Positions 15,757-22,423 of a stretch of DNA of 50,453 nucleotides are shown in pieces. The position numbers were made by a program, and so were the translations under genes. A model generated the notes under the pieces. That model had not been told where the DNA came from, made no database searches, and saw nothing but the letters and a program-made list of their open reading frames with translations. The stretch lies in the NCBI GenBank assembly GCA_947626345.1, contig CANQSF010000017.1, forward strand, positions 1 through 50,453. Direction: 5' to 3'. This stretch comes from an uncultured Oscillospiraceae bacterium (GTDB taxonomy: Bacteria > Bacillota > Clostridia > Oscillospirales > Oscillospiraceae). Each line of letters begins with the position of its first letter. Within the stretch, counting starts at the first letter, position 1.

Positions 15757-15776
15757 CTTGGCTAGCGGGAGTGACG
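15757..15776 (+). other. Degenerate third att-like site
   Basis: Seventeen of 20 bases match the right island end at 21297-21316 (CCTTGGC then TAGCGGGAGT in place of GAGTGGGAAT, then GAC). It lies after the broken integrase. An inverted repeat GTATGCA/TGCATAC (15782-15788 and 15796-15802) follows. It may be the right end of an older first insertion. Confidence 0.5.
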
Positions 15777-15826
15777 GCACGGTATGCATCGACCGTGCAT
15801 ACAACAGCACAAGAACGAAGACCACG

Positions 15827-15859
15827 AAAGATCCCCAGAGTTCTGTTCTGGGGATCTTT
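15827..15859. terminator. Terminator downstream of the island acyl-CoA synthetase
   Basis: A perfect 13-bp stem (AAAGATCCCCAGA / TCTGGGGATCTTT) has a 7-nt loop. It lies 11 bp past the minus-strand synthetase stop and works in either direction, though T-runs are short. The region 15570-15826 holds the att-like site and no recognisable gene. Confidence 0.75.
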
Positions 15860-15869
15860 CTATTGCTGT

Positions 15870-17585
15870 TTAAATTCCGACTGTCTTTCCTTCCAGGGCG
15901 CGGTAATCAATCTTTCCCACTGCAGTTTTTGGAAGCACTTCCAAGAACACATATCTGACCGGCTGCGCATATTCTGGCAAATCCCGTTTGCAAAGGGTAG
16001 ACACTTCTTCCTGGACCTTCGCGTGATCCGCGCTCTTTTCTTTCAACGCAAGGTAAGCAATCGGCAGATATGTGCCGTCCTTTTGAGTAATGCAGATGGC
16101 GCAGCATTCCTCTACGTGCTGATGCGCAAGGATCGTCTGTTCTATCCGGTCGGGGAATATCTTTGAGACGACGCCGTTGTGCTGGGTGATATAGACCCGC
16201 TTGATCCTGCCCTTCACATAGACGGCACCGCTCTCCGTCACATACCCCAAATCGCCCGTATGTATCCAGACCCCATCTTCGTGTTGCTTCATGATCTGCG
16301 CGGTTTCTTTTTCGTTGTCAGCGTAACCCAGCATCATGGACGGGGCTTTGATGCAAAGCTCCCCGATCTCACCATATTTCTTTTCTTGCATGGTATCGGT
16401 GTCAAAGGCCGCCACAACGGTCAGGCAAAGAGGAATACCAACGCTGCCAAGCTCCGCGCAGTCGTCAGTCTGTAGGCACACGCCGCCGCAGACCTCGCTC
16501 ATACCATATCCGTTCATAAAGTGTGTTCTGCCATTGTGGGCCTTGAAAAAGTCATTCAGGTCGTTTTCAAGCTCATTTGTCATCCCGGCCCCGCCAGCCG
16601 CCGCCGTTTTGAGCCAGGACACATCTTTCAGCCGCTTGCTCCGAGGGATGGCCGTCCAGTAGCTTGGGATACTGGCAATGTGATTCGGTTTGTATTTTTG
16701 CAAAAGTTCATCCGTTTTCTCAGGGTCAACTTTGGGGATCAAAATCACGTTCAGCCCAAAGGACAGGGCAACATGCAGATTATTGGACAGGCCATAGACC
16801 GCAAACGGGACGACCATATCCATGTGTTTCTCGTGGGGCAGATAATGAAAGACCCACTTTTCCTGCGTGGGGATTGAGTTGAAAGCATAGTCGCTCAACA
16901 TGACGCCTTTGGGAGTGCCAGTCGTGCCGCCGGTGTGCCCTATCACGGTGCATTTATCCTTTTCATATTTTGCCGGTACGACCTCGCCAACGTCGGAAGA
17001 ACCGGCAAGAAAAGCATTCCAGGACATTACGAAATCATCCGTATATACTGGCTCTTTCACTTTGAGGCGATAGAGCTTGTTTTTCAGCGCTCCGAGGGAT
17101 TGCCAGAGCGGTACATAAACAAATTTGCTGACGCCGTATTCTTTCGCAGCGGCATAGGATTTTTCAAAAAAGACATCCAGCGCGACAAAATATTTTGATC
17201 TGCCCTCGGACAGATAATGGATCAATTCCTTTTCGCTGGACAGGACGTTCACCACGCAGCAGACCGCGCCGATCTTGTTCAGGCCATAGAGCATATAGAC
17301 CATTTCCGGCTGGTTGAGCATCAAAACGGTCACCACATCCCCAGACTTAACGCCAATAGACCGGAACGCCCTGGCAGTCTTGTCGATCATGGCGAACATT
17401 TCGCCGTAGGTGATCTGCTTATTGAAATAGGTCAGGGCCACGTCCTCCAGGTGGTCTTTGTTGTTCTCCCAGAGATATTCATACATCGTACACTCTGGCA
17501 AGGGTTCATTGATCGCTTCCTGGCTGTAATACTTCAGCCAAGGCTTATCAACGGACGGATAACCGGTCATGCTCACTTCTCTCAT
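15870..17585 (-). CDS. Acyl-CoA synthetase / class I adenylate-forming enzyme
   Basis: The 571-residue protein has the ANL-superfamily motifs: P-loop HTGGTTGTPKG (217-227), NGYGMSE in the middle, HTGDLGY with KGRIKR further on, and the catalytic Lys in PKTAVGKIDYRAL near the C-terminus. It should activate a carboxylic acid as an acyl-AMP and pass it to CoA or a carrier. The substrate is not predictable. GGAGG precedes the ATG. The gene is alone on its strand, opposite a small XRE gene, with a repeat-dense promoter between them. An adenylating enzyme as cargo of a small island is unusual; no carrier protein or partner is nearby. Confidence 0.88.
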   Translation of the reverse strand: MREVSMTGYPSVDKPWLKYYSQEAINEPLPECTMYEYLWENNKDHLEDVALTYFNKQITYGEMFAMIDKTARAFRSIGVKSGDVVTVLMLNQPEMVYMLYGLNKIGAVCCVVNVLSSEKELIHYLSEGRSKYFVALDVFFEKSYAAAKEYGVSKFVYVPLWQSLGALKNKLYRLKVKEPVYTDDFVMSWNAFLAGSSDVGEVVPAKYEKDKCTVIGHTGGTTGTPKGVMLSDYAFNSIPTQEKWVFHYLPHEKHMDMVVPFAVYGLSNNLHVALSFGLNVILIPKVDPEKTDELLQKYKPNHIASIPSYWTAIPRSKRLKDVSWLKTAAAGGAGMTNELENDLNDFFKAHNGRTHFMNGYGMSEVCGGVCLQTDDCAELGSVGIPLCLTVVAAFDTDTMQEKKYGEIGELCIKAPSMMLGYADNEKETAQIMKQHEDGVWIHTGDLGYVTESGAVYVKGRIKRVYITQHNGVVSKIFPDRIEQTILAHQHVEECCAICITQKDGTYLPIAYLALKEKSADHAKVQEEVSTLCKRDLPEYAQPVRYVFLEVLPKTAVGKIDYRALEGKTVGI

Positions 17586-17607
17586 CTCTGTTCCTCCGAA
17601 TTTCAGA

Positions 17608-17691
17608 ATTGTGACATTTGATATGTATTATGCGGCAATCTTCGCCTCTCACATTATATCTTGTCGCCTCTCACATATCAAGTGCCACAAT
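17608..17691 (-). promoter_or_regulatory. Acyl-CoA synthetase promoter with nested direct and inverted repeats
   Basis: The minus-strand promoter is TTGATA (17676-17681), 17 bp, TATAAT (17653-17658). A 13-bp direct repeat (plus strand TCGCCTCTCACAT) occurs at 17642-17654 and 17664-17676, exactly 22 bp apart (two helical turns), one in the spacer and one just past the -10. Both are framed by an 18-bp inverted repeat with two mismatches, 17608-17625 (ATTGTGACATTTGATATG) and 17674-17691. The neighbouring XRE protein is the likely binder. Confidence 0.8.
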
Positions 17692-17746
17692 TCAAACAAT
17701 TTAATATAATCCGCGCTTTGGGTAGAATGAAACAGGGTGATGCAGT

Positions 17747-18004
17747 ATGACAGATGAGACGAACGCGCTGTTTGACAACTCGGAGCGATACCGCGACCTG
17801 GGCTGCGCTATCGCCTACTATCGGAAGCGGAAGCGTCTTACCCAGGAGCAGCTTGCGGACAGGATCGGCGTGAGCCGCCAGCATGTGAGCGCAATAGAGG
17901 CGCCCAACATGGTGCGCGCGATCTCCCTGGAGGTCGTTTACAATATCGCCACTGTTCTGGAAATAGAGCCGTATGTGCTTTTCAAGTTCAACCCAGAAAA
18001 GTAA
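17747..18004 (+). CDS. Small XRE-family HTH regulator
   Basis: The 85-residue protein has one Cro/CI domain (about 18-75: GCAIAYYRKRKRLTQEQLADRIGVSRQHVSAIEAPN...VVYNIATVLEIEPYVLF). It has no extra sensory domain. It is divergent from the acyl-CoA synthetase across the repeat-dense region and is therefore its probable regulator. A TATAAT box lies at 17705-17710 on its own strand with a poor -35. AGGGTGAT precedes the ATG. A strong terminator follows immediately. Confidence 0.88.
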   Translation: MTDETNALFDNSERYRDLGCAIAYYRKRKRLTQEQLADRIGVSRQHVSAIEAPNMVRAISLEVVYNIATVLEIEPYVLFKFNPEK

Positions 18005-18035
18005 AACATCTCGCATGATTCATGCGAGATGTTTT
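18003..18035 (+). terminator. Terminator after the small XRE gene
   Basis: A perfect 15-bp stem (AAAACATCTCGCATG / CATGCGAGATGTTTT) has a 3-nt loop. The left arm overlaps the last codon and stop of the XRE gene. It separates that gene from the toxin-antitoxin promoter. Confidence 0.9.
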
Positions 18036-18064
18036 GGTTATAGTAGACACAACGTCACAGCCGC

Positions 18065-18093
18065 TTGACAAGTAACGCAAATCGCGTTACAAT
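18065..18093 (+). promoter_or_regulatory. Toxin-antitoxin promoter with embedded operator
   Basis: The promoter is TTGACA (18065-18070), 17 bp, TACAAT (18088-18093). The spacer contains the inverted repeat GTAACGC (18072-18078) / GCGTTAC (18084-18090), ideally placed for autorepression by the RelB-type antitoxin or the complex. AAGGAGATGAG precedes the antitoxin ATG. Confidence 0.85.
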
Positions 18094-18113
18094 AACATCA
18101 AGGAGATGAGCAC

Positions 18114-18419
18114 ATGGAAAAAACTATGACTTTGAATCTGCGGGTAAATCCCGCCGTGAAGCAACAGGCTGAAGATGTTTTGAAGCAGTTGGGCATCCCC
18201 ATGGCTACCGCCGTGGATATGTTCCTGCGCCAAGTGTCTCTGACTGGCGGCATCCCTTTCTCCGTCTCTCTGCCAAAGGTTCCCGTTGCGATCAACGCCG
18301 ATGCGATGACCACCCAGCAGCTTCGCGCCGCTCTGAATGTCGGTTATGAGGACATGAAGGCTGGGCAGACAGAGGACGCTGCGGCCGCCTTTGCTAAGAG
18401 CAGAGAAACTCGCCAATGA
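18114..18419 (+). CDS. RelB/DinJ-family antitoxin
   Basis: The 101-residue protein starts with the ribbon-helix-helix pattern of RelB/DinJ antitoxins: TMTLNLRVNPAVKQQAEDVLKQLGIPMATAVDMFLRQ, followed by GGIPFSVSLP. Its C-terminal tail would wrap the toxin. The stop overlaps the toxin start by ATGA. It probably represses its own promoter through the GTAACGC/GCGTTAC operator. It may stabilise the island in the population, which is inference from context. Confidence 0.9.
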   Translation: MEKTMTLNLRVNPAVKQQAEDVLKQLGIPMATAVDMFLRQVSLTGGIPFSVSLPKVPVAINADAMTTQQLRAALNVGYEDMKAGQTEDAAAAFAKSRETRQ

Positions 18420-18733
18420 AAGAGTACAGTGTAAAGATAACCCGCCGTGCGCTGGCAGACATGGACATGATCTACGACTATATCGCCCATAGCCTGCAAG
18501 CGCCCGATACTGCTGCGAAGCAATATGACCGCATCGCCGATAGCATCATGTCACTGAATATTTTCCCAGAGCGTTGTAAGCTGTTTGATTCTCAGCCAGA
18601 GCATGACATGGGTCTGCGACAATTGCTGATAGATAATTACTCGGTGATTTATGTGGTCGAGGATAACACCGTGACCGTTTTGCGCGTTCTATATAGCGCA
18701 TCGGATATTTGCGCGCGGTTAAAAGATAATTAG
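18416..18733 (+). CDS. RelE/ParE-family toxin
   Basis: The 105-residue protein has the RelE/ParE fold pattern: YSVKITRRALADMDMIYDYIAHSLQAP near the N-terminus, GLRQLLIDNYSVIYVVEDNTVTVLRVLYSASD at the C-terminus. ParE members poison gyrase and RelE members cleave mRNA on the ribosome. The sequence looks closer to the ParE/YafQ-like side, but I cannot decide the target. It overlaps its antitoxin gene by 4 bp. The final coding base is followed by the AT-rich methyltransferase unit 48 bp later. Confidence 0.87.
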   Translation: MKEYSVKITRRALADMDMIYDYIAHSLQAPDTAAKQYDRIADSIMSLNIFPERCKLFDSQPEHDMGLRQLLIDNYSVIYVVEDNTVTVLRVLYSASDICARLKDN

Positions 18734-18781
18734 TCCCGTTCATAATAACAAGAGATAGAATTAGAGTGAGGCATATAATAC

Positions 18782-19642
18782 ATGAATCCCTCTCCATTAC
18801 GTTACCCTGGCGGAAAATACAAACTATATAGGTACGTTTCTGAGCTTGTAGCAGAGAACAACTGCAGTTCATATATTGAACCATTTTGCGGTGGATCAGC
18901 AGTAGCCCTAGAACTTTTATTAAAAGGCGTTGTAAAGAATATTATTATCAATGATTACGATTATACTATCTTTTGCTTTTGGGACAGTGTCATTAATAGA
19001 ACAAGTGAGTTTATTGAATTAATCTCAGAAACAGAAGTGACAATAGACGAGTGGTATAAGCAGAAGGAAGTTAGAGACAATCTAGATAGATACAACGATT
19101 TACAAATTGGTTTTTCCACTTTCTTTCTCAATCGCACTAATAGGTCAGGCATAATTGATAAAGCACGTCCTATTGGTGGTCTGAATCAACAGGGCAATTA
19201 CCCTATTGATTGTCGTTTTAATAAGGATCACCTAATATCACAAATTATAACGATATCAAAGCAGAAGAAGCATATAAAAGTTTATAATATGGAAGCCCTT
19301 GACTTTATTGAATCCATAATCCTAAAAACGAAAAAATCATTTACGTTTTTTGATCCTCCATATTATAACAAAGGTCCTGATCTTTATACCAACTTTTATT
19401 CGCATGGAGATCATGCAAATTTAGCAAATGCAATACAGACACAACTCAAGAAGAGAAAATGGATCGTTACCTATGATAATGCAAATGCAATCAAATCAAT
19501 GTATTCGAAAAGCCCGCACATCGAATTTAAACTACAGTATACGCTGCAAAGGAAGTGTTCGAGCAGCGAAATCATGTTTTTTTCAAAGGTAACAAAGCGG
19601 CCTCAAAACGAACAAAAACTAATAGATATTTTGATAGAGTGA
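18782..19642 (+). CDS. D12-class (Dam-like) adenine-N6 DNA methyltransferase
   Basis: The 286-residue protein carries all D12-class landmarks: RYPGGK at 7-12, the SAM motif EPFCGGSA at 33-40, NDYD at 57-60, FLNRTNRSGI at 115-124 and the catalytic DPPYY at 191-195. It should methylate adenine N6 in a short, probably palindromic site. Codon use is strongly AT-biased, unlike the GC-rich host. No restriction endonuclease of a known type is adjacent; the next gene, 13 bp downstream, is a ParB-like protein. The two form one transcription unit. The start lacks a strong ribosome site; AGAGTGAGG lies 10-19 bp upstream. Confidence 0.93.
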   Translation: MNPSPLRYPGGKYKLYRYVSELVAENNCSSYIEPFCGGSAVALELLLKGVVKNIIINDYDYTIFCFWDSVINRTSEFIELISETEVTIDEWYKQKEVRDNLDRYNDLQIGFSTFFLNRTNRSGIIDKARPIGGLNQQGNYPIDCRFNKDHLISQIITISKQKKHIKVYNMEALDFIESIILKTKKSFTFFDPPYYNKGPDLYTNFYSHGDHANLANAIQTQLKKRKWIVTYDNANAIKSMYSKSPHIEFKLQYTLQRKCSSSEIMFFSKVTKRPQNEQKLIDILIE

Positions 19643-19655
19643 GGATAAATATATT

Positions 19656-21146
19656 ATGTCGGGCACAACTCAAAAGATTAATATCAATGATTTAGTAAAT
19701 TATTACGAAAACCCACGCCATGCAGTCGGCGATAGCGAAAAAGATACATTAGAGAAATTGTTTGATGCCGTAGGCGTTCAATACATGCTCAATTTGGCTG
19801 AAGATATTCAAGTCCATGGGTTACTTGGAAATCAGCAAATTGTAGTAGTGTATTCAGAAGAACTGCGCAAATATGTAGTATATGAAGGAAACCGCAGAGT
19901 TGCTGCCATTAAGTTGTTGTTATATCCCGATTCATTTGATTTTCTTGATAGGTCAACCATTGAAAAGGTCAAGCGCCTTGCTCAAGGTGGTAATCCGCCC
20001 TCCGAAATCGACTGTTATGTAACTGATGAAGATGATGCCTTTTTCATCATGGAAAGGCTGCATTCTGGAGAGGATAAAGGGCGTGGGACAAAACAGTGGA
20101 CATCAAAGGAAAAAGAAGTTTTCAAAGTTAGGCAGAGCCACGAGAAGAACCTTTCATATTTAATTTACTTCTACATAAAGAAGTATTTTGATGAGTTCGA
20201 TATTACTACCATTATCCCTTTCACAACGATACAACGCATTTTTAATAACCGCGAAGTCAAAAGGGAAATAGGTCTTGACACATCAGATGAATCTTCCTTT
20301 ACACCACTTCGGATGCAATTAATTATTGATGCATCTAACTGGATAGTAACCGAAGCTGGAGCGTCCGGGGTCGCAGTTACCCGTATGTTTAATAAGGCAC
20401 GAACAATTGAGGACAAATTGCTGCCTTGGATCCGCGACTACATAAATAGTACTTCCACGGATAATGCCAGTGTGCAAGGCGAGGGCCACGAAGAGGAAGA
20501 TGGAAGCAACACTGCTACTGGACAAAACGTTCAAGCTTTGCTTTCTGACTCAGATGGCAATAACTCTAGTCAGCAGGATTCCGATAACTTTGAGAACGGC
20601 AACAATAGCGATTCAAGTAATAGGAACTCTGGAAGTGATGATTCAAATGCCAATTCCGGTAGCAGCCGAAACCTTCCATACTTTTTTCAAGGCCTTGATT
20701 ATAGTCGGTTAGATCCAAATGACGCTCGTACTCATGGTGTCTCTGCAGTTTGTAGAGAACTACATCTTTTTTCTAACAGACGTTTAGTTTCTCAATATCC
20801 TATTGCTTCTACATTCCTTGCTCGTTCTATCATTGAGCAGGCTCTTATCTATTATTCAAAAACTCATTATATCCAAGGGCAAAATCATTTGATATGGGAA
20901 AGAATTAAAACTATCACAAAGCTAAGTTCAATAATAAGCCACTATAAACGCAATCTGAATAATTATATTCCCGATGCCACACAAAGACAGTATTTCATGT
21001 CATTATTTGGGAATTATGAAGATAACGTTGATCCACTGAACTGGGTTATACACAGACCCGCCGATTTTCAACTAGATGCAAACACACTAATCGAGTTGCC
21101 CAGAAAAGGTTTACTTGCACTTATCAATTATCTGATTTCAACGTAG
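19656..21146 (+). CDS. ParB-like (ParB/Srx-fold) protein with disordered linker and C-terminal helical domain
   Basis: The 496-residue protein begins with a ParB/Srx-type domain (about 5-135): INDLVNYYENPRHAV, GNQQIVVVYSEELRKYVVYEGNRR (EGNRR at 77-81, equivalent to the GERR nucleotide-binding motif) and VAAIKLL. A helical middle (about 150-262) follows, then a linker of Asn, Ser, Asp and Gly (about 265-338). A C-terminal helical domain (about 355-496) contains LNWVIHRP at 461-468, similar to the Asn/Arg-x-x-x-His motif of HEPN-like folds, though this is only suggestive. It is AT-rich and lies 13 bp after the methyltransferase. A role as effector or specificity partner of that enzyme is inferred. 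No ParA or parS context exists, so plasmid-type partition is unlikely. Confidence 0.75.
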   Translation: MSGTTQKININDLVNYYENPRHAVGDSEKDTLEKLFDAVGVQYMLNLAEDIQVHGLLGNQQIVVVYSEELRKYVVYEGNRRVAAIKLLLYPDSFDFLDRSTIEKVKRLAQGGNPPSEIDCYVTDEDDAFFIMERLHSGEDKGRGTKQWTSKEKEVFKVRQSHEKNLSYLIYFYIKKYFDEFDITTIIPFTTIQRIFNNREVKREIGLDTSDESSFTPLRMQLIIDASNWIVTEAGASGVAVTRMFNKARTIEDKLLPWIRDYINSTSTDNASVQGEGHEEEDGSNTATGQNVQALLSDSDGNNSSQQDSDNFENGNNSDSSNRNSGSDDSNANSGSSRNLPYFFQGLDYSRLDPNDARTHGVSAVCRELHLFSNRRLVSQYPIASTFLARSIIEQALIYYSKTHYIQGQNHLIWERIKTITKLSSIISHYKRNLNNYIPDATQRQYFMSLFGNYEDNVDPLNWVIHRPADFQLDANTLIELPRKGLLALINYLIST

Positions 21147-21249
21147 CGCTCGCCTGTATCAATGTTCAAAATGTCTCCCCCTTGATACAAATTTGATAAC
21201 ATCCGCTCAGCAACACCGTGATCGTTGGATAATCAATATCAAATCATAT

Positions 21250-21300
21250 AAGGAGAAGTCAAATGATCTAAACAAGAGCGTTTAGAATCAACTTCTCCTT
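21250..21300. repeat. Interrupted cruciform at the right island end
   Basis: Outer arms AAGGAGAAGT (21250-21259) and ACTTCTCCTT (21291-21300) pair perfectly. Inner arms CTAAAC (21268-21273) and GTTTAG (21280-21285) pair around AAGAGC. It sits 3 bp from the attR core and is not followed by a T-run. It may be an integrase arm-site or a terminator for the methyltransferase unit. The other bases of 21147-21360 show no gene. Confidence 0.6.
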
Positions 21301-21303
21301 GGC

Positions 21304-21313
21304 GAGTGGGAAT
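21304..21313 (+). other. Putative attR core
   Basis: GAGTGGGAAT is identical to the 3' end of guaA at 14105-14114. It marks the return to GC-rich host sequence, with the traX-like gene starting 47 bp later. Confidence 0.75.
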
Positions 21314-21360
21314 GACAGTGCAACAAAGCAGCTCTGACGGGGAAAGACAGGGTGATGAAC

Positions 21361-22212
21361 ATGGAAAAACAAAAGACGGCGTCCTTAAAGTGTCTGAATG
21401 CGCTGGATCTGAAGTTGATCGCGATGGCGCTGATGCTGAGCGACCATATATGGTACGTGTTTTTCCAGGACCAGGAATATTTGCACTGGATGACCTATAT
21501 CGGGCGGCTCGCTTTCCCCATCTTTGCGTTTCAGATCGTGGAGGGGTTCGCCTATACCCATGATCTCAGGAAGTACATAGGCCGTGTCTTTCTGTTCGCG
21601 CTGGTCTCCGAGATCCCCTTCGACCTGGCGTTTTACGGCTCATTGTCCTATCCTTATCACCAAAATGTGATGTTCACGTTTTGCATCGCGCTGCTCTTGC
21701 TGGCGGCCATAGAGAAAGCCCGCAAAAAGGGCCGGACCGTTTTTGTCCTGACGACGGCCGCGTGCATCGTGTTTGGCTATCTCGCCGGCTATGTGACGCA
21801 GGTCGACTATTACGGCGAGGGGATCCTGACGGTGATACTGCTCTACTTCTTCCGCAATATGCGCTTCGGGTGGATCGGGCAGCTGGCGAGCCTGCTTTTT
21901 ATCAATCTCGGCCTGTTTGGGTTTTACAATACTTCGTCGGGCCGGTGGTTCAACGTCGGATTACAGATGTTCAACGAGAGCCAGTCCCAGTGGGTCCCGC
22001 TTGGCGGTTACATGTTCCCGCTTCCGTTCTGCGGGCCGGACATAAGCTGGATGCTGACAGAACAGGCGCTGGCCGCCCTGGCGCTGATCCCCATATGGAT
22101 GTACAACAGGAAACAGGGCCCGCACAGCCGCGTCCTCCAGTATGCGTGCTATGCCTTTTATCCGGGGCACCTGCTGATCCTGGGGCTTTTGGCGAAGTTC
22201 GTGGTGGGCTGA
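21361..22212 (+). CDS. TraX family membrane protein
   Basis: The 283-residue protein has about eight hydrophobic helices and the TraX pattern near its N-terminus: LNALDLKLIAMALMLSDHIWYVF, then YIGRLAFPIFAFQIVEGFAYT. The founding member N-acetylates F pilin. Chromosomal relatives are common in Clostridia and of unknown substrate. Starts at 21352 (GTG), 21355 or 21361 are all in frame; I prefer 21361 because AGGGTGAT fits best there. It is outside the island boundary and monocistronic, closed by a strong terminator. Confidence 0.87.
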   Translation: MEKQKTASLKCLNALDLKLIAMALMLSDHIWYVFFQDQEYLHWMTYIGRLAFPIFAFQIVEGFAYTHDLRKYIGRVFLFALVSEIPFDLAFYGSLSYPYHQNVMFTFCIALLLLAAIEKARKKGRTVFVLTTAACIVFGYLAGYVTQVDYYGEGILTVILLYFFRNMRFGWIGQLASLLFINLGLFGFYNTSSGRWFNVGLQMFNESQSQWVPLGGYMFPLPFCGPDISWMLTEQALAALALIPIWMYNRKQGPHSRVLQYACYAFYPGHLLILGLLAKFVVG

Positions 22213-22278
22213 CCAGGCGGCGTCGTTCTACATCTCATCAGGAGCTTTCCCGGTGGCTTACAGAGAAAAACATATCAG

Positions 22279-22311
22279 AAAAGCCCTTCGCCGTATCAGC
22301 GAAGGGCTTTT
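22279..22311. terminator. Terminator between traX and the MATE-ATPase gene
   Basis: A 13-bp stem (AAAAGCCCTTCGC / GCGAAGGGCTTTT) has a 7-nt loop and a trailing T on the plus strand. The minus strand gives AAGCCCTTCGC...GGGCTTTTC. It lies between convergent genes and can serve both. Confidence 0.88.
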
Positions 22312-22423
22312 TGCGTCCTGCGAGGTCATATTTGCTTTAAGCTTCATGCATTTTCCCTGGCAGGCTACTTCCGATAAAATAGATCTGATGAAAGCCCACC
22401 TCTCATGCGCCACGGTCCTGCCG

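Larger units (their letters stand above)
14105..21313. mobile_element. Genomic island integrated at the 3' end of guaA (decayed integrase)
   Basis: The boundaries are the direct repeat GAGTGGGAAT at the guaA 3' end (14105-14114) and at 21304-21313. Contents: XRE repressor, excisionase-like gene, truncated tyrosine integrase, acyl-CoA synthetase, second XRE gene, RelBE-type pair, D12 methyltransferase and ParB-like protein. Much of the cargo is visibly AT-richer than the flanks. The guaA 3' end is a known target of tyrosine-recombinase islands in bacteria. A degenerate third repeat near 15.76 kb suggests two tandem insertions. No conjugation genes are present, and the integrase lacks its catalytic domain, so the island cannot move by itself. 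Confidence 0.8.

Noticed and set aside
15570..15869. Continuation of the integrase in another frame
   Set aside because: Frames after 15569 (for example one encoding NLDEGYVYTEKCDRALFSENVK) do not show the integrase catalytic residues. I see only the att-like site and a terminator.
19656..21146. Plasmid partition ParB
   Set aside because: No ParA gene and no parS-like repeats are nearby, and the helical C-terminus with a long linker is unlike partition ParB.
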